A stretch of 22,158 bases of DNA, from NCBI GenBank assembly GCA_035421265.1, contig DAOLWP010000007.1:1-22158 (forward strand). The letters are read 5' to 3'. Every line of letters starts with the position of its first letter. Position 1 is the first letter of the stretch. Below are positions 17,301 to 22,158 of the stretch, piece after piece. Below the pieces are notes generated by a model. It did not search any database, was not told the origin of the DNA, and saw only the letters and a program-made list of their open reading frames with translations. The position numbers and the translations under genes were made by a program. Source of the DNA: UBA6220 sp937870835. GTDB taxonomy: Bacteria > Patescibacteriota > Minisyncoccia > Minisyncoccales > Minisyncoccaceae.

Positions 17301-17619
17301 CGGTTACTAATTTAACTAAATTATTATATCCCTCTTGGTTTTTAGCCAAAAGAATTAAATGATAACGGCGGCCTCCGGTCTGGGGAGTTTTATCATCCAT
17401 GCTTGCCACTGCCTCATAAAACTCGCAGCCAATAATTGGTTTAATTCCTTTTGCTTTTGCTTTTTCATAAAATTCTACCGCGCCATACATTACACCATGG
17501 TCAGTTAAGGCTACTGAATCCATTTGTAATCCTTTAATTTTATCTAAAATCTCATCTATTTTTGATAATCCGTCCAAAAGGGAATAATGCGAATGCAAAT
17601 GTAAATGAGTAAATTTCAT
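14320..17619 (-). CDS. dnaE: DNA polymerase III alpha subunit
   Basis: Main replicative polymerase, 1099 residues. The N-terminal PHP domain retains the metal ligands of the Thermus-type exonuclease: His7, His9, Asp40, His41, Glu66, His87, Cys137, Glu173, Asp206 and His208. Built-in proofreading is therefore plausible. The polymerase core has GPGRGSAGGS (381-390), PDIDLDF with Asp423 and Asp425, and the third catalytic Asp576 in LKMDFLGLKNL. QRGLF (930-934) fits a beta-clamp-binding motif. The chain ends just after the OB domain (VTVGGIISNVKKI to the end), so the E. coli-type C-terminal tau-binding domain is missing. It starts seven bases after the stop of the solenoid-protein gene and is followed by thrS 38 bases on, all on one strand. 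There is no Shine-Dalgarno site. Confidence 0.96.
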   Translation of the reverse strand: MKFTHLHLHSHYSLLDGLSKIDEILDKIKGLQMDSVALTDHGVMYGAVEFYEKAKAKGIKPIIGCEFYEAVASMDDKTPQTGGRRYHLILLAKNQEGYNNLVKLVTEAHLRGFYYKPRIDLELLENHSNGLICLSACLQGRIPSLLLAGKFDEAEQTARRYEKMFGSGNYYLEIQPHPNLPEQVKVNSLLIALSKKTGIPLVATNDSHYTNKDDAEAQDILMLINTGADLNDQERLTMKGDDFSIKSTEEMIESFRDVPEAIANTQKIVDLCNFDLRLGEVKLPYFKTPDNKNHFIYLRELCYTGIPKKYGISSEELNSLITQAKNGEKINSDKIQNQKLKEIVERMEYELSVINKAGFVDYFLIVQDYVNWAKSNHIVVGPGRGSAGGSIVAYLTNITNVDPLKYDLYFQRFLNPDRISPPDIDLDFTDERRDEVINYVAQKYGRNRVAQIITFGTMAARAAVRDVGRALGYEYSYCDRVAKMIPTGFTLKETLETVDEFSDLYNSDERASRLIDLALKIEGCARHASTHACGVVIAANPLDDLVPLQHPSQDGNTIVTQYEMHGIESLGLLKMDFLGLKNLTTIEETLKRIYAVRGINVDIDNIPLDDANTFKLLQKGECVGVFQLESSGMRRYLKQLKPTNIEDIIAMVALYRPGPMQHIPTYIAGKNKTKTVKYLHPKLKPILEATYGIPLYQEQIMRIAQEVAGFTLAEADILRKAIGKKIEKLLLEQKDKFINGVKNNGISESIGQEIWQWIEPFAMYSFNKSHAACYAIIAYQTAYLKANYPVEYMAAVLTAEGADVERIAELIEECKRMGIEVLAPDINESFSTFSVVPNKNQIRFGLSAIKNVGYNIVELIIDERKKNGHYKDIHDFISRVDTKVLNKKSMESLIKAGCFDSLGERNQILLNLEKLLDWSKKNQKIKESGQRGLFDNSVSASFNINNGITLEKVPPADYSERLNWEKELLGLYVSGHPLDKFKEMLDKQTMSLKKINMDLSMVRDYTNPYQKYIIAGETVTVGGIISNVKKIITKKGQPMMFVKLQDLTDKIEVVVFPRTLENCSELLQENKIVSITGRADYRDNAPKIIAESIEEILEA

Positions 17620-17626
17620 TTAATTT

Positions 17627-18307
17627 TTATAAATCTGTAATCTCAAAATTTGCAGTTAATTTTCCATTAACCACCATATCTTCTTTTTCTAAAATTTTAT
17701 AATTTGCGCCTTGTAAGTTTAATTCACCGCCTACATTTACCTCATCAAGGTCTAACAATCCATCTATTTGCGCGCTCTGAATGTTAAGATTGTTTTTCAC
17801 CTGAGCGCCTTCTAAAATTAAATCGCCGCGAACAGTCATTTTATCATATTGAGTAATCATTGTAACAATTTTACTTTTATCTAAAATTAAATTACCGCCA
17901 ACTTGGACTCGCGCTAAGCTGCAAAAACCCTTACATTTTATTTGAGAGGCAATTAAATCGTTGCCAATCTTTGCTCCTACTAAATTAATTGCGCCACCCG
18001 ATTTTAATCCTTCCATATTTAAATTTCCCTCCACTTTAAGATTGGCTAAATAGACAGACCCGCTTATTTTAGTATTTTTTAATATTAGGTCTCCTTCAAT
18101 ATACAATTCTCCTAAAAAAAACTGGCCCTTAATTTCGCTATTTTCAAAATTAATTCCTTGTTTTACTTGGTCTTTTAGAACAAAAAAAGAAGAAATAATA
18201 CGATTGCTAAAATCAGCCATTCTTCCTTCTTTTTCTGCTATTTTAATTTCATTTTCAATCTCTATTCCAGTTAGAATTTTTTTATTTATAACTTCCTCTA
18301 ATTTCAT
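17627..18307 (-). CDS. Beta-solenoid protein built of 11-residue repeats, function unknown
   Basis: I do not recognise a named family. The 226-residue protein has a charged helical N-terminus (1 to about 50) with no signal peptide or membrane span. From about residue 57 to 203 it consists of tandem 11-residue units with the pattern (I/V)-x-G-x-L-x-L-x-x-A-x. The lead hydrophobic position falls at 59, 70, 81, 92, 103 (Ser), 114, 125 (Cys), 136 and 147, then after one extra residue at 159, 170, 181, 192 and 203. Such regularity implies a right-handed beta-helix. The pattern recalls the GARIGGDLDL-type repeats of some uncharacterised proteins; bactofilins and pentapeptide proteins have other periods. 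It is the first gene of the minus block, seven bases before dnaE, and probably shares its message. Any role in replication is only suggested by position. Confidence 0.85.
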   Translation of the reverse strand: MKLEEVINKKILTGIEIENEIKIAEKEGRMADFSNRIISSFFVLKDQVKQGINFENSEIKGQFFLGELYIEGDLILKNTKISGSVYLANLKVEGNLNMEGLKSGGAINLVGAKIGNDLIASQIKCKGFCSLARVQVGGNLILDKSKIVTMITQYDKMTVRGDLILEGAQVKNNLNIQSAQIDGLLDLDEVNVGGELNLQGANYKILEKEDMVVNGKLTANFEITDL

Positions 18308-18326
18308 ATTTAATTAAAAATATTTT

Positions 18327-18356
18327 ATTTTATCTTATGTTTATATATTATCTCAA
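18327..18356 (-). promoter_or_regulatory. Candidate promoter for the solenoid-dnaE-thrS block
   Basis: On the minus strand TTGAGA (18356-18351) and TAAAAT (18332-18327) are 18 bases apart. The predicted start near 18320 would give a leader of about 13 bases before the ATG at 18307. The match is moderate in an A+T-rich background. Confidence 0.4.
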
Positions 18357-18432
18357 TTTAACCCAAGATTCAAGTGAAATGCGCTTTATTTATTTTTGTC
18401 TATAATTAATTTATTTTCAACTTATTTTTTTG

Positions 18433-18441
18433 TGTTATGAT
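18433..18441 (+). promoter_or_regulatory. Candidate extended -10 promoter for rnhB
   Basis: TGT-TATGAT (18433-18441) is an extended -10 element. No good -35 box lies 16-18 bases upstream, which extended -10 promoters can tolerate. The predicted start near 18448 lies about five bases before the ATG at 18453, again implying an almost leaderless mRNA. Confidence 0.4.
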
Positions 18442-18452
18442 ATATAATAAAT

Positions 18453-19094
18453 ATGAACTTAAATACAGAGAAAAAATTATGGAAGCAGGGTTATCAATTA
18501 GTAGTTGGAATTGACGAAGCTGGCCGAGGTCCTTTGGCTGGCCCGGTTATGGCTGGCGCAGTTATTCTTTTTTCAAATAAAATCAACCCCAAACTTCTAA
18601 AAATAGTTAATGATTCTAAAAAACTTTCTTCCAAACAGCGAGAAATTGTTTTCCAGATGTTAGCCGCTGAACCGCAAATAGTATTTGGCGTAGGAAAAGT
18701 TTCAGAAAAAATAATTGATAAAATTAATATCTTAGAAGCTGTTAAATTGGCTATGCAAAAAGCTGTAAAATCTTTAATAAAAAAAATAGGGGAGAGTCCT
18801 GATTTTTTAATTATTGACGGAATAAATAAAATAAATATGCCCATTGAGCAAAAAACAATTATTAAGGGCGATGCTAAAATATTTTCGTGCGCCGCAGCAA
18901 GCATTATTGCGAAAGTAACCCGAGACCATTATATGGATAAAATGCATCTTCGTTATCCCCAATATGGTTTTAATCAACACAAAGGTTATGGAACAAAACA
19001 ACACCTTAAAACAATCAAGCAATTCGGTCTTTGTCCCATTCATCGAAAAACTTTCTCTTCTCTTGCCAATTATTCATTCTTTAAAATTAAATAA
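18453..19094 (+). CDS. rnhB: Ribonuclease HII
   Basis: Cuts RNA in RNA-DNA hybrids and initiates removal of single ribonucleotides from DNA. The protein has 213 residues, normal length. The active-site DEAGRGPLAGP gives Asp21 and Glu22. NDSKKLS (53-59), Asp122 in FLIIDGI and the KGD-x-K-x-x-x-C-A-A-A-S-I-I-A-K-V-TRD stretch (138-158) complete the carboxylate set. The C-terminal YPQYGFNQHKGYGTKQH and HRKTF match the family. The gene stands alone between a divergent promoter region and the sufS leader, with its own probable promoter and no Shine-Dalgarno site. No terminator hairpin is visible after it. Confidence 0.95.
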   Translation: MNLNTEKKLWKQGYQLVVGIDEAGRGPLAGPVMAGAVILFSNKINPKLLKIVNDSKKLSSKQREIVFQMLAAEPQIVFGVGKVSEKIIDKINILEAVKLAMQKAVKSLIKKIGESPDFLIIDGINKINMPIEQKTIIKGDAKIFSCAAASIIAKVTRDHYMDKMHLRYPQYGFNQHKGYGTKQHLKTIKQFGLCPIHRKTFSSLANYSFFKIK

Positions 19095-19207
19095 AATATA
19101 ATCTATTTAAAAAAATTTTGACTTTTTAAAATATTATGCAATAATTATAATTAATTAATATAGAAAAATAATATATTAAATTTATATAATAAATTTTATA
19201 AAAAAAT
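19095..19207 (+). promoter_or_regulatory. Extremely A+T-rich leader of the sulfur cluster, with weak promoter and AT palindrome
   Basis: Only about six of 113 bases are G or C. TTGACT (19118-19123) followed after 16 bases by an extended -10-like TGC-AATAAT (19137-19145) is a possible sufS promoter, and would leave a leader of about 55 bases. A perfect 8-base inverted repeat with a 3-base loop (19178-19196, AAATTTAT / ATAAATTT) lies 11 bases before the sufS ATG. It could be an operator or simply reflect composition. Confidence 0.35.
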
Positions 19208-20434
19208 ATGAATAATTTTTTTGATGTCATAAAAGTAAGGGGAGATTTCCCAATTCTTAATCAAAAAGTTTATGGCAAGCCGCTTGTTTATTTTGATAAC
19301 GCAGCGACTACCCAAAAACCTAAAGTAGTTATTGAGGCCTTGAATAGATTATATTTAGAAGGAAATAGCAATGTTCATCGAGGCGTTCATTATTTAAGTG
19401 AAACAATGACAAAAGAATATGAAATAGCAAGGGAAAAAGTAAGAAGCTTTATTAATGCTCAATCTGTCCGCGAAATAATTTTTACAAAAGGAACCACTGA
19501 TTCTATTAACGCAGTGGCGTTTTCTTTTGGAGAGGCCTATATCCAAGAAGGCGATGAAATTATAGTTTCAGAGATGGAACATCACAGCAATATAATTCCT
19601 TGGCAAATGCTTTGCAGCCGCAAAAAAGCCAACTTAAAAGTAATTCCATTTAACGATAAAGGTGAATTAATTTTAGAAGAATATGAAAAATTAATTACCC
19701 CAAAAACAAAATTAGTAGCAGTTGTACATGTTTCAAATTCATTAGGCACGATTAATCCAGTGGAAGAAATCACTGCTATTGCCCATAAAAATAATATTCC
19801 TGTTCTTATAGACGGAACTCAGGCAATACAGCATAAAAAAATTGATGTTCAAGACATTGACTGTGATTTTTATTGTTTTTCTGGTCATAAAATTTATGGA
19901 CCAACCGGTATAGGTGTTTTATATGGTAAAGAACGATGGCTTCAAGAAATGCCACCATACCAGGGCGGCGGGGATATGATTGACCGAGTTACTTTTGAAA
20001 AAACAACTTACGCCGAATTACCGGCTAAATTTGAAGCAGGCACCCCAAATTATATTGATGCCGCTGTTTTAGGCGTTGCGCTTGATTATTTAAATAATTT
20101 AGGATTAGAGAATATCCATAATTACGAAAAGCAATTATTAGATTATTGTAATGAAAAAATTCAAACAATTGACGGATTAAAATTATATGGCACATCCGAA
20201 AATAAAACTTGCATTTTTTCTTTTCTTTTAGATGGCTTTTCAGCTTATGACACCGGCTTGCTTTTAGATAAAATGGGGATTGCTGTTCGAACTGGCCATC
20301 ATTGTACTCAACCTCTTTGGGATCATTATCAAACTGATGGATCGGTAAGGGCGTCATTAGCATTTTATAACACCTTTGAAGAAGTTGATTATTTTTGTGA
20401 GACGCTAAAAGGAATTCAAAAAATGTTAAATTGA
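19208..20434 (+). CDS. sufS: Cysteine desulfurase, SufS type
   Basis: PLP enzyme that takes sulfur from cysteine as a persulfide for Fe-S clusters and thiolated products. The protein has 408 residues, typical of class II desulfurases. It shows YFDNAATTQKP (28-38), the base-stacking His125 in SEMEHHSN, Asp202 in IDGTQ, the PLP Lys228 in FSGHKIYGPTG and the persulfide-forming Cys366 in RTGHHCTQPLW. The RTGHHC form and the short loop at the cysteine mark SufS rather than IscS. Its stop is the only TGA in the window and falls where the family normally ends. cysK and sufE follow on the same strand, giving an apparent operon that makes cysteine, removes its sulfur and passes the sulfur on. The MiaB half encoded upstream is an Fe-S enzyme that would depend on such a supply. 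Confidence 0.96.
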   Translation: MNNFFDVIKVRGDFPILNQKVYGKPLVYFDNAATTQKPKVVIEALNRLYLEGNSNVHRGVHYLSETMTKEYEIAREKVRSFINAQSVREIIFTKGTTDSINAVAFSFGEAYIQEGDEIIVSEMEHHSNIIPWQMLCSRKKANLKVIPFNDKGELILEEYEKLITPKTKLVAVVHVSNSLGTINPVEEITAIAHKNNIPVLIDGTQAIQHKKIDVQDIDCDFYCFSGHKIYGPTGIGVLYGKERWLQEMPPYQGGGDMIDRVTFEKTTYAELPAKFEAGTPNYIDAAVLGVALDYLNNLGLENIHNYEKQLLDYCNEKIQTIDGLKLYGTSENKTCIFSFLLDGFSAYDTGLLLDKMGIAVRTGHHCTQPLWDHYQTDGSVRASLAFYNTFEEVDYFCETLKGIQKMLN

Positions 20435-20478
20435 TATCTAATAATTATAGATTGGGTTTAGTTTTTAATATAAATGAA

Positions 20479-21396
20479 ATGGAAAAAAAGACTGCTAAAA
20501 CGCATATTTATTCTAATATCATAGATTTAATTGGCAATACGCCATTACTAAGAGTTGAAGGTGTTTTTGCTAAATTAGAGTCAATGAATCCAACTGGCAG
20601 TATAAAAGACAGAATGGCTTATTATATGATTAAAAAAGCCGAACAAATGGGAAATTTAAAGCCGGGTGATAAAATAATTGAAGTAACGAGTGGAAATACT
20701 GGAATTGCTTTTGCAATGCTTTCTGCCCTACGAGGATATAAATTTATAGCAATTATGCCCGAATCAATGAGTTTTGAAAGAAGGCAGATGATGAAAATAT
20801 ATGGAGCAAAAATTATTTTAACTCCAGCCGAAAAAGATATGAAAGGGGCTGTTGAAGAATACGAAAAATTAATTAAAAAAGAACCTAAGGCTTGGCTGCC
20901 TAAACAATTTGAAAATCCCGACAATATAGCTGCGCATCGAGATGGGATAGGTAAAGAAATTTTAGAGCAAATGAGGGGTAAAAAAATAGATGCTTTTGTG
21001 GCAGGAGTAGGTACTGGCGGAACCTTATTAGGCGTGGCGCAGGCCTTAAAAAGGGTTAATCCCCAAACTAAAATTATTGCTGTAGAACCAAAAGAATCAG
21101 CAGTTTTATCTGGGGGAAAACCCGGACTTCATCAAATTCAAGGAATTGGCGAGGGTTTTATTCCAAAAATAGTGGAAAATAATCTTAATTTTATTGATGA
21201 AGTGGTGACTATTAGCAGCCAAGATGCTATTCACGCCATGCAAAATTTAGCTGAAAAATTTGGTATTTTGGCCGGGATTAGTTCTGGCGCTAATATTTTA
21301 ACTGCACAAAAAATAAAAAATAAATATGGGTTTAAAAATGTAGTTACGGTTTTACCCGACCGAGGTGAAAGATATTTAAGTAAAAATATTTGTTAA
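20479..21396 (+). CDS. cysK: Cysteine synthase (O-acetylserine sulfhydrylase family)
   Basis: PLP enzyme that normally makes cysteine from O-acetylserine and sulfide. With the ATG at 20479 it has 305 residues and starts shortly before the family's IGNTPL motif. An in-frame TTG at 20431, overlapping the sufS TGA, would add 16 residues with no family resemblance, so I prefer the ATG; neither start has a Shine-Dalgarno site. Residues include PLP Lys43 in NPTGSIKDR, SGNTG (71-75), GTGGT (178-182), QGIGEGFIP (221-229), SSG (268-270) and the ending PDRGERYL. The match to CysK is good, without features of cystathionine beta-synthase. No serine acetyltransferase gene is nearby. The donor substrate (O-acetylserine or O-phosphoserine) cannot be told from sequence. 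sufE begins four bases after the stop. Confidence 0.9.
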   Translation: MEKKTAKTHIYSNIIDLIGNTPLLRVEGVFAKLESMNPTGSIKDRMAYYMIKKAEQMGNLKPGDKIIEVTSGNTGIAFAMLSALRGYKFIAIMPESMSFERRQMMKIYGAKIILTPAEKDMKGAVEEYEKLIKKEPKAWLPKQFENPDNIAAHRDGIGKEILEQMRGKKIDAFVAGVGTGGTLLGVAQALKRVNPQTKIIAVEPKESAVLSGGKPGLHQIQGIGEGFIPKIVENNLNFIDEVVTISSQDAIHAMQNLAEKFGILAGISSGANILTAQKIKNKYGFKNVVTVLPDRGERYLSKNIC

Positions 21397-21400
21397 ATTT

Positions 21401-21817
21401 ATGACAATAGACGAAATTCAAAACGAAATTATTCAAGAATTTGGACAATTTAATAATGATTTAGAAAAATATAATTATTTGATGAAATTGGGTCGTAACT
21501 TAAAACCGATTGACCCTCAATATAAAACCGATGACTATCTTATTCGGGGATGCCAAGTTAATACTTGGTATCATTCGGCTTGCCGAGATAAAAAAATGTT
21601 TTACGATATTGATAGCGCTTCATTAATCACAAAGGGTTTTATTTTTCTGCTTTTAAGAATTTGCGATGGGCAGAGTTCGGCTGATTTAAAAAATACCGAA
21701 TTTTATTTTATTGATAAAATAGGTTTTCAGGGCGAATTTTCGCCGCTAAAAGATAACAGTCTTTTTAAGCTTATAAATAAAATAAAAACAGATGCTTCCG
21801 TTTTAGCATCGTCTTAA
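21401..21817 (+). CDS. sufE: SufE sulfur-acceptor protein
   Basis: Accepts the persulfide from SufS and stimulates it. The 138-residue length equals that of the family. KYNYLMKLGRNL (23-34) aligns with the E. coli KYLYIIELGQRL segment. The acceptor Cys51 in IRGCQVNTW sits at the same position as in E. coli SufE (GCQSQVW). The segment ITKGFIFLLL matches the conserved (I/V)xKGLI-V helix. It starts four bases after cysK. Placing a cysteine synthase between sufS and sufE is unusual. No sufB, sufC, sufD or sufU is in the window, so the scaffold must be encoded elsewhere or absent. Confidence 0.93.
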   Translation: MTIDEIQNEIIQEFGQFNNDLEKYNYLMKLGRNLKPIDPQYKTDDYLIRGCQVNTWYHSACRDKKMFYDIDSASLITKGFIFLLLRICDGQSSADLKNTEFYFIDKIGFQGEFSPLKDNSLFKLINKIKTDASVLASS

Positions 21818-21841
21818 TAATAATTTTAAAATTTAATAAAA

Positions 21842-22158
21842 ATGAGCCACAAAACCAACAAACAAACTGATTGTCCTGTTTCTCAATTTACTAATTCGGA
21901 CCTATGTTTAATTTACGAAAGCTCCTTTAAATTTTGCCGAGCTTTTTACGCTATTTTAGTTTTAATTGCTTTTTTATTGCGAAACCAATGGGTGCTTTTA
22001 GCCGCGATTGTTTTAATGTATTTACGGATTTTTTCAATTAAACTTGATTTTCCATATCAATTTCACGCCTTATTTATTAGAAAATGGCTTAATGATAAAT
22101 CAGAGCCGGTACTTAAAGAAAAAAGCGAACTAAATTTTGTTTTTGGAATGATGGCAAC
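21842..22158 (+). CDS. DUF4395-like membrane protein, N-terminal part (cut by window edge)
   Basis: An open frame of 105 codons runs from the ATG at 21842 off the window end. The protein begins with a short polar segment containing CP (11-12). A hydrophobic hairpin follows at about 33-64 (FYAILVLIAFLL, RNQW turn, VLLAAIVLMYLRIF), then a basic amphipathic stretch (HALFIRKWL) and FVFGMMA at the edge. The layout resembles DUF4395 proteins, which have a CP/VD N-terminus, two close spans and a conserved stretch before a second pair of helices. The assignment is from memory and tentative. It follows sufE by 24 bases on the same strand, so a link to sulfur metabolism is possible. Function is unknown. 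Confidence 0.6.
   Translation, partial: MSHKTNKQTDCPVSQFTNSDLCLIYESSFKFCRAFYAILVLIAFLLRNQWVLLAAIVLMYLRIFSIKLDFPYQFHALFIRKWLNDKSEPVLKEKSELNFVFGMMA

Larger units (their letters stand above)
18308..18452. promoter_or_regulatory. Divergent intergenic region between the solenoid gene and rnhB
   Basis: A 145-base A+T-rich spacer that must hold the promoters for both the minus-strand solenoid-dnaE-thrS block and the plus-strand rnhB. Candidate boxes for each are listed separately. An additional TATAAT at 18401-18406 on the plus strand has no convincing -35 partner. I see no RNA gene or larger inverted repeat in it. Confidence 0.6.

Noticed and set aside
17627..18307. Bactofilin or pentapeptide-repeat protein
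   Set aside because: The repeat period is 11 residues with an (I/V)xGxLxLxxA pattern, not five or the longer bactofilin turn.
20025..20363. 112-residue minus-strand frame inside sufS
   Set aside because: It is antisense to conserved catalytic sequence including the Cys366 region and has no start signals or family resemblance.
20432..20434. TGA recoded to glycine, as in some Patescibacteria lineages
   Set aside because: The sufS protein ends there at normal length, and no in-frame TGA interrupts any other gene.
20431..20478. TTG start adding 16 residues to CysK
   Set aside because: The extra residues have no family counterpart; the TTGA overlap with the sufS stop is suggestive of coupling, so it remains a minor alternative.
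1..22158. CRISPR array, insertion sequence, prophage or defence genes
   Set aside because: No direct repeats with spacers, transposase, integrase or terminal repeats were seen; the genes are core metabolic and informational ones.

Overview
The window is a scaffolded piece of an A+T-rich bacterial chromosome (about 70% A+T by eye; one run of 100 N at 13418-13517). Nearly everything in it is housekeeping. The combination of traits points to a streamlined Candidate Phyla Radiation (Patescibacteria) genome. These traits are aminoacyl-tRNA synthetases without their accessory domains, very short spacers, almost no Shine-Dalgarno sites, and a secreted DUF5667 protein, a family I associate with that group. 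No 16S gene or other decisive marker is present, so the phylum is an inference and I go no lower. The standard code fits: most stops are TAA, and the one TGA (end of sufS) falls where the family normally ends.

The layout has three blocks. Block 1 (+, 1-8954) holds the end of pheS, then pheT, gyrB, secE, nusG, rplK, dcd, tmk, deoC and gatB, with gaps of 1 to 50 bases. It covers Phe-tRNA charging, supercoiling, protein export and transcription-translation factors. It continues with deoxynucleotide metabolism (dCTP deaminase, thymidylate kinase, deoxyribose-phosphate aldolase) and ends with an amidotransferase subunit for Gln/Asn-tRNA. Block 2 (-, 18307 down to 8969) holds a repeat-built solenoid protein, dnaE, thrS, a secreted DUF5667-DUF333 protein and a single-chain MiaB-MiaA protein. 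Block 3 (+, 18453 to the end) holds rnhB, then sufS, cysK, sufE and the start of a DUF4395-like membrane protein. Blocks 1 and 2 converge over 14 bases. Blocks 2 and 3 diverge from a 145-base promoter region.

The most notable item is the 728-residue fusion of MiaB and MiaA. These enzymes carry out consecutive steps of ms2i6A37 tRNA modification and are joined here with essentially no linker. Next come the 11-residue-repeat protein seven bases upstream of dnaE, a compact cysteine/persulfide cluster (sufS-cysK-sufE), and signs that several mRNAs are leaderless or nearly so. PheT, ThrS and DnaE each lack an accessory domain.

I found no tRNA, rRNA, CRISPR array, insertion sequence, riboswitch or convincing intrinsic terminator. 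No gene-free stretch exceeds 300 bases. The longest are 18308-18452 (divergent promoters) and 19095-19207 (about 95% A+T leader of sufS).
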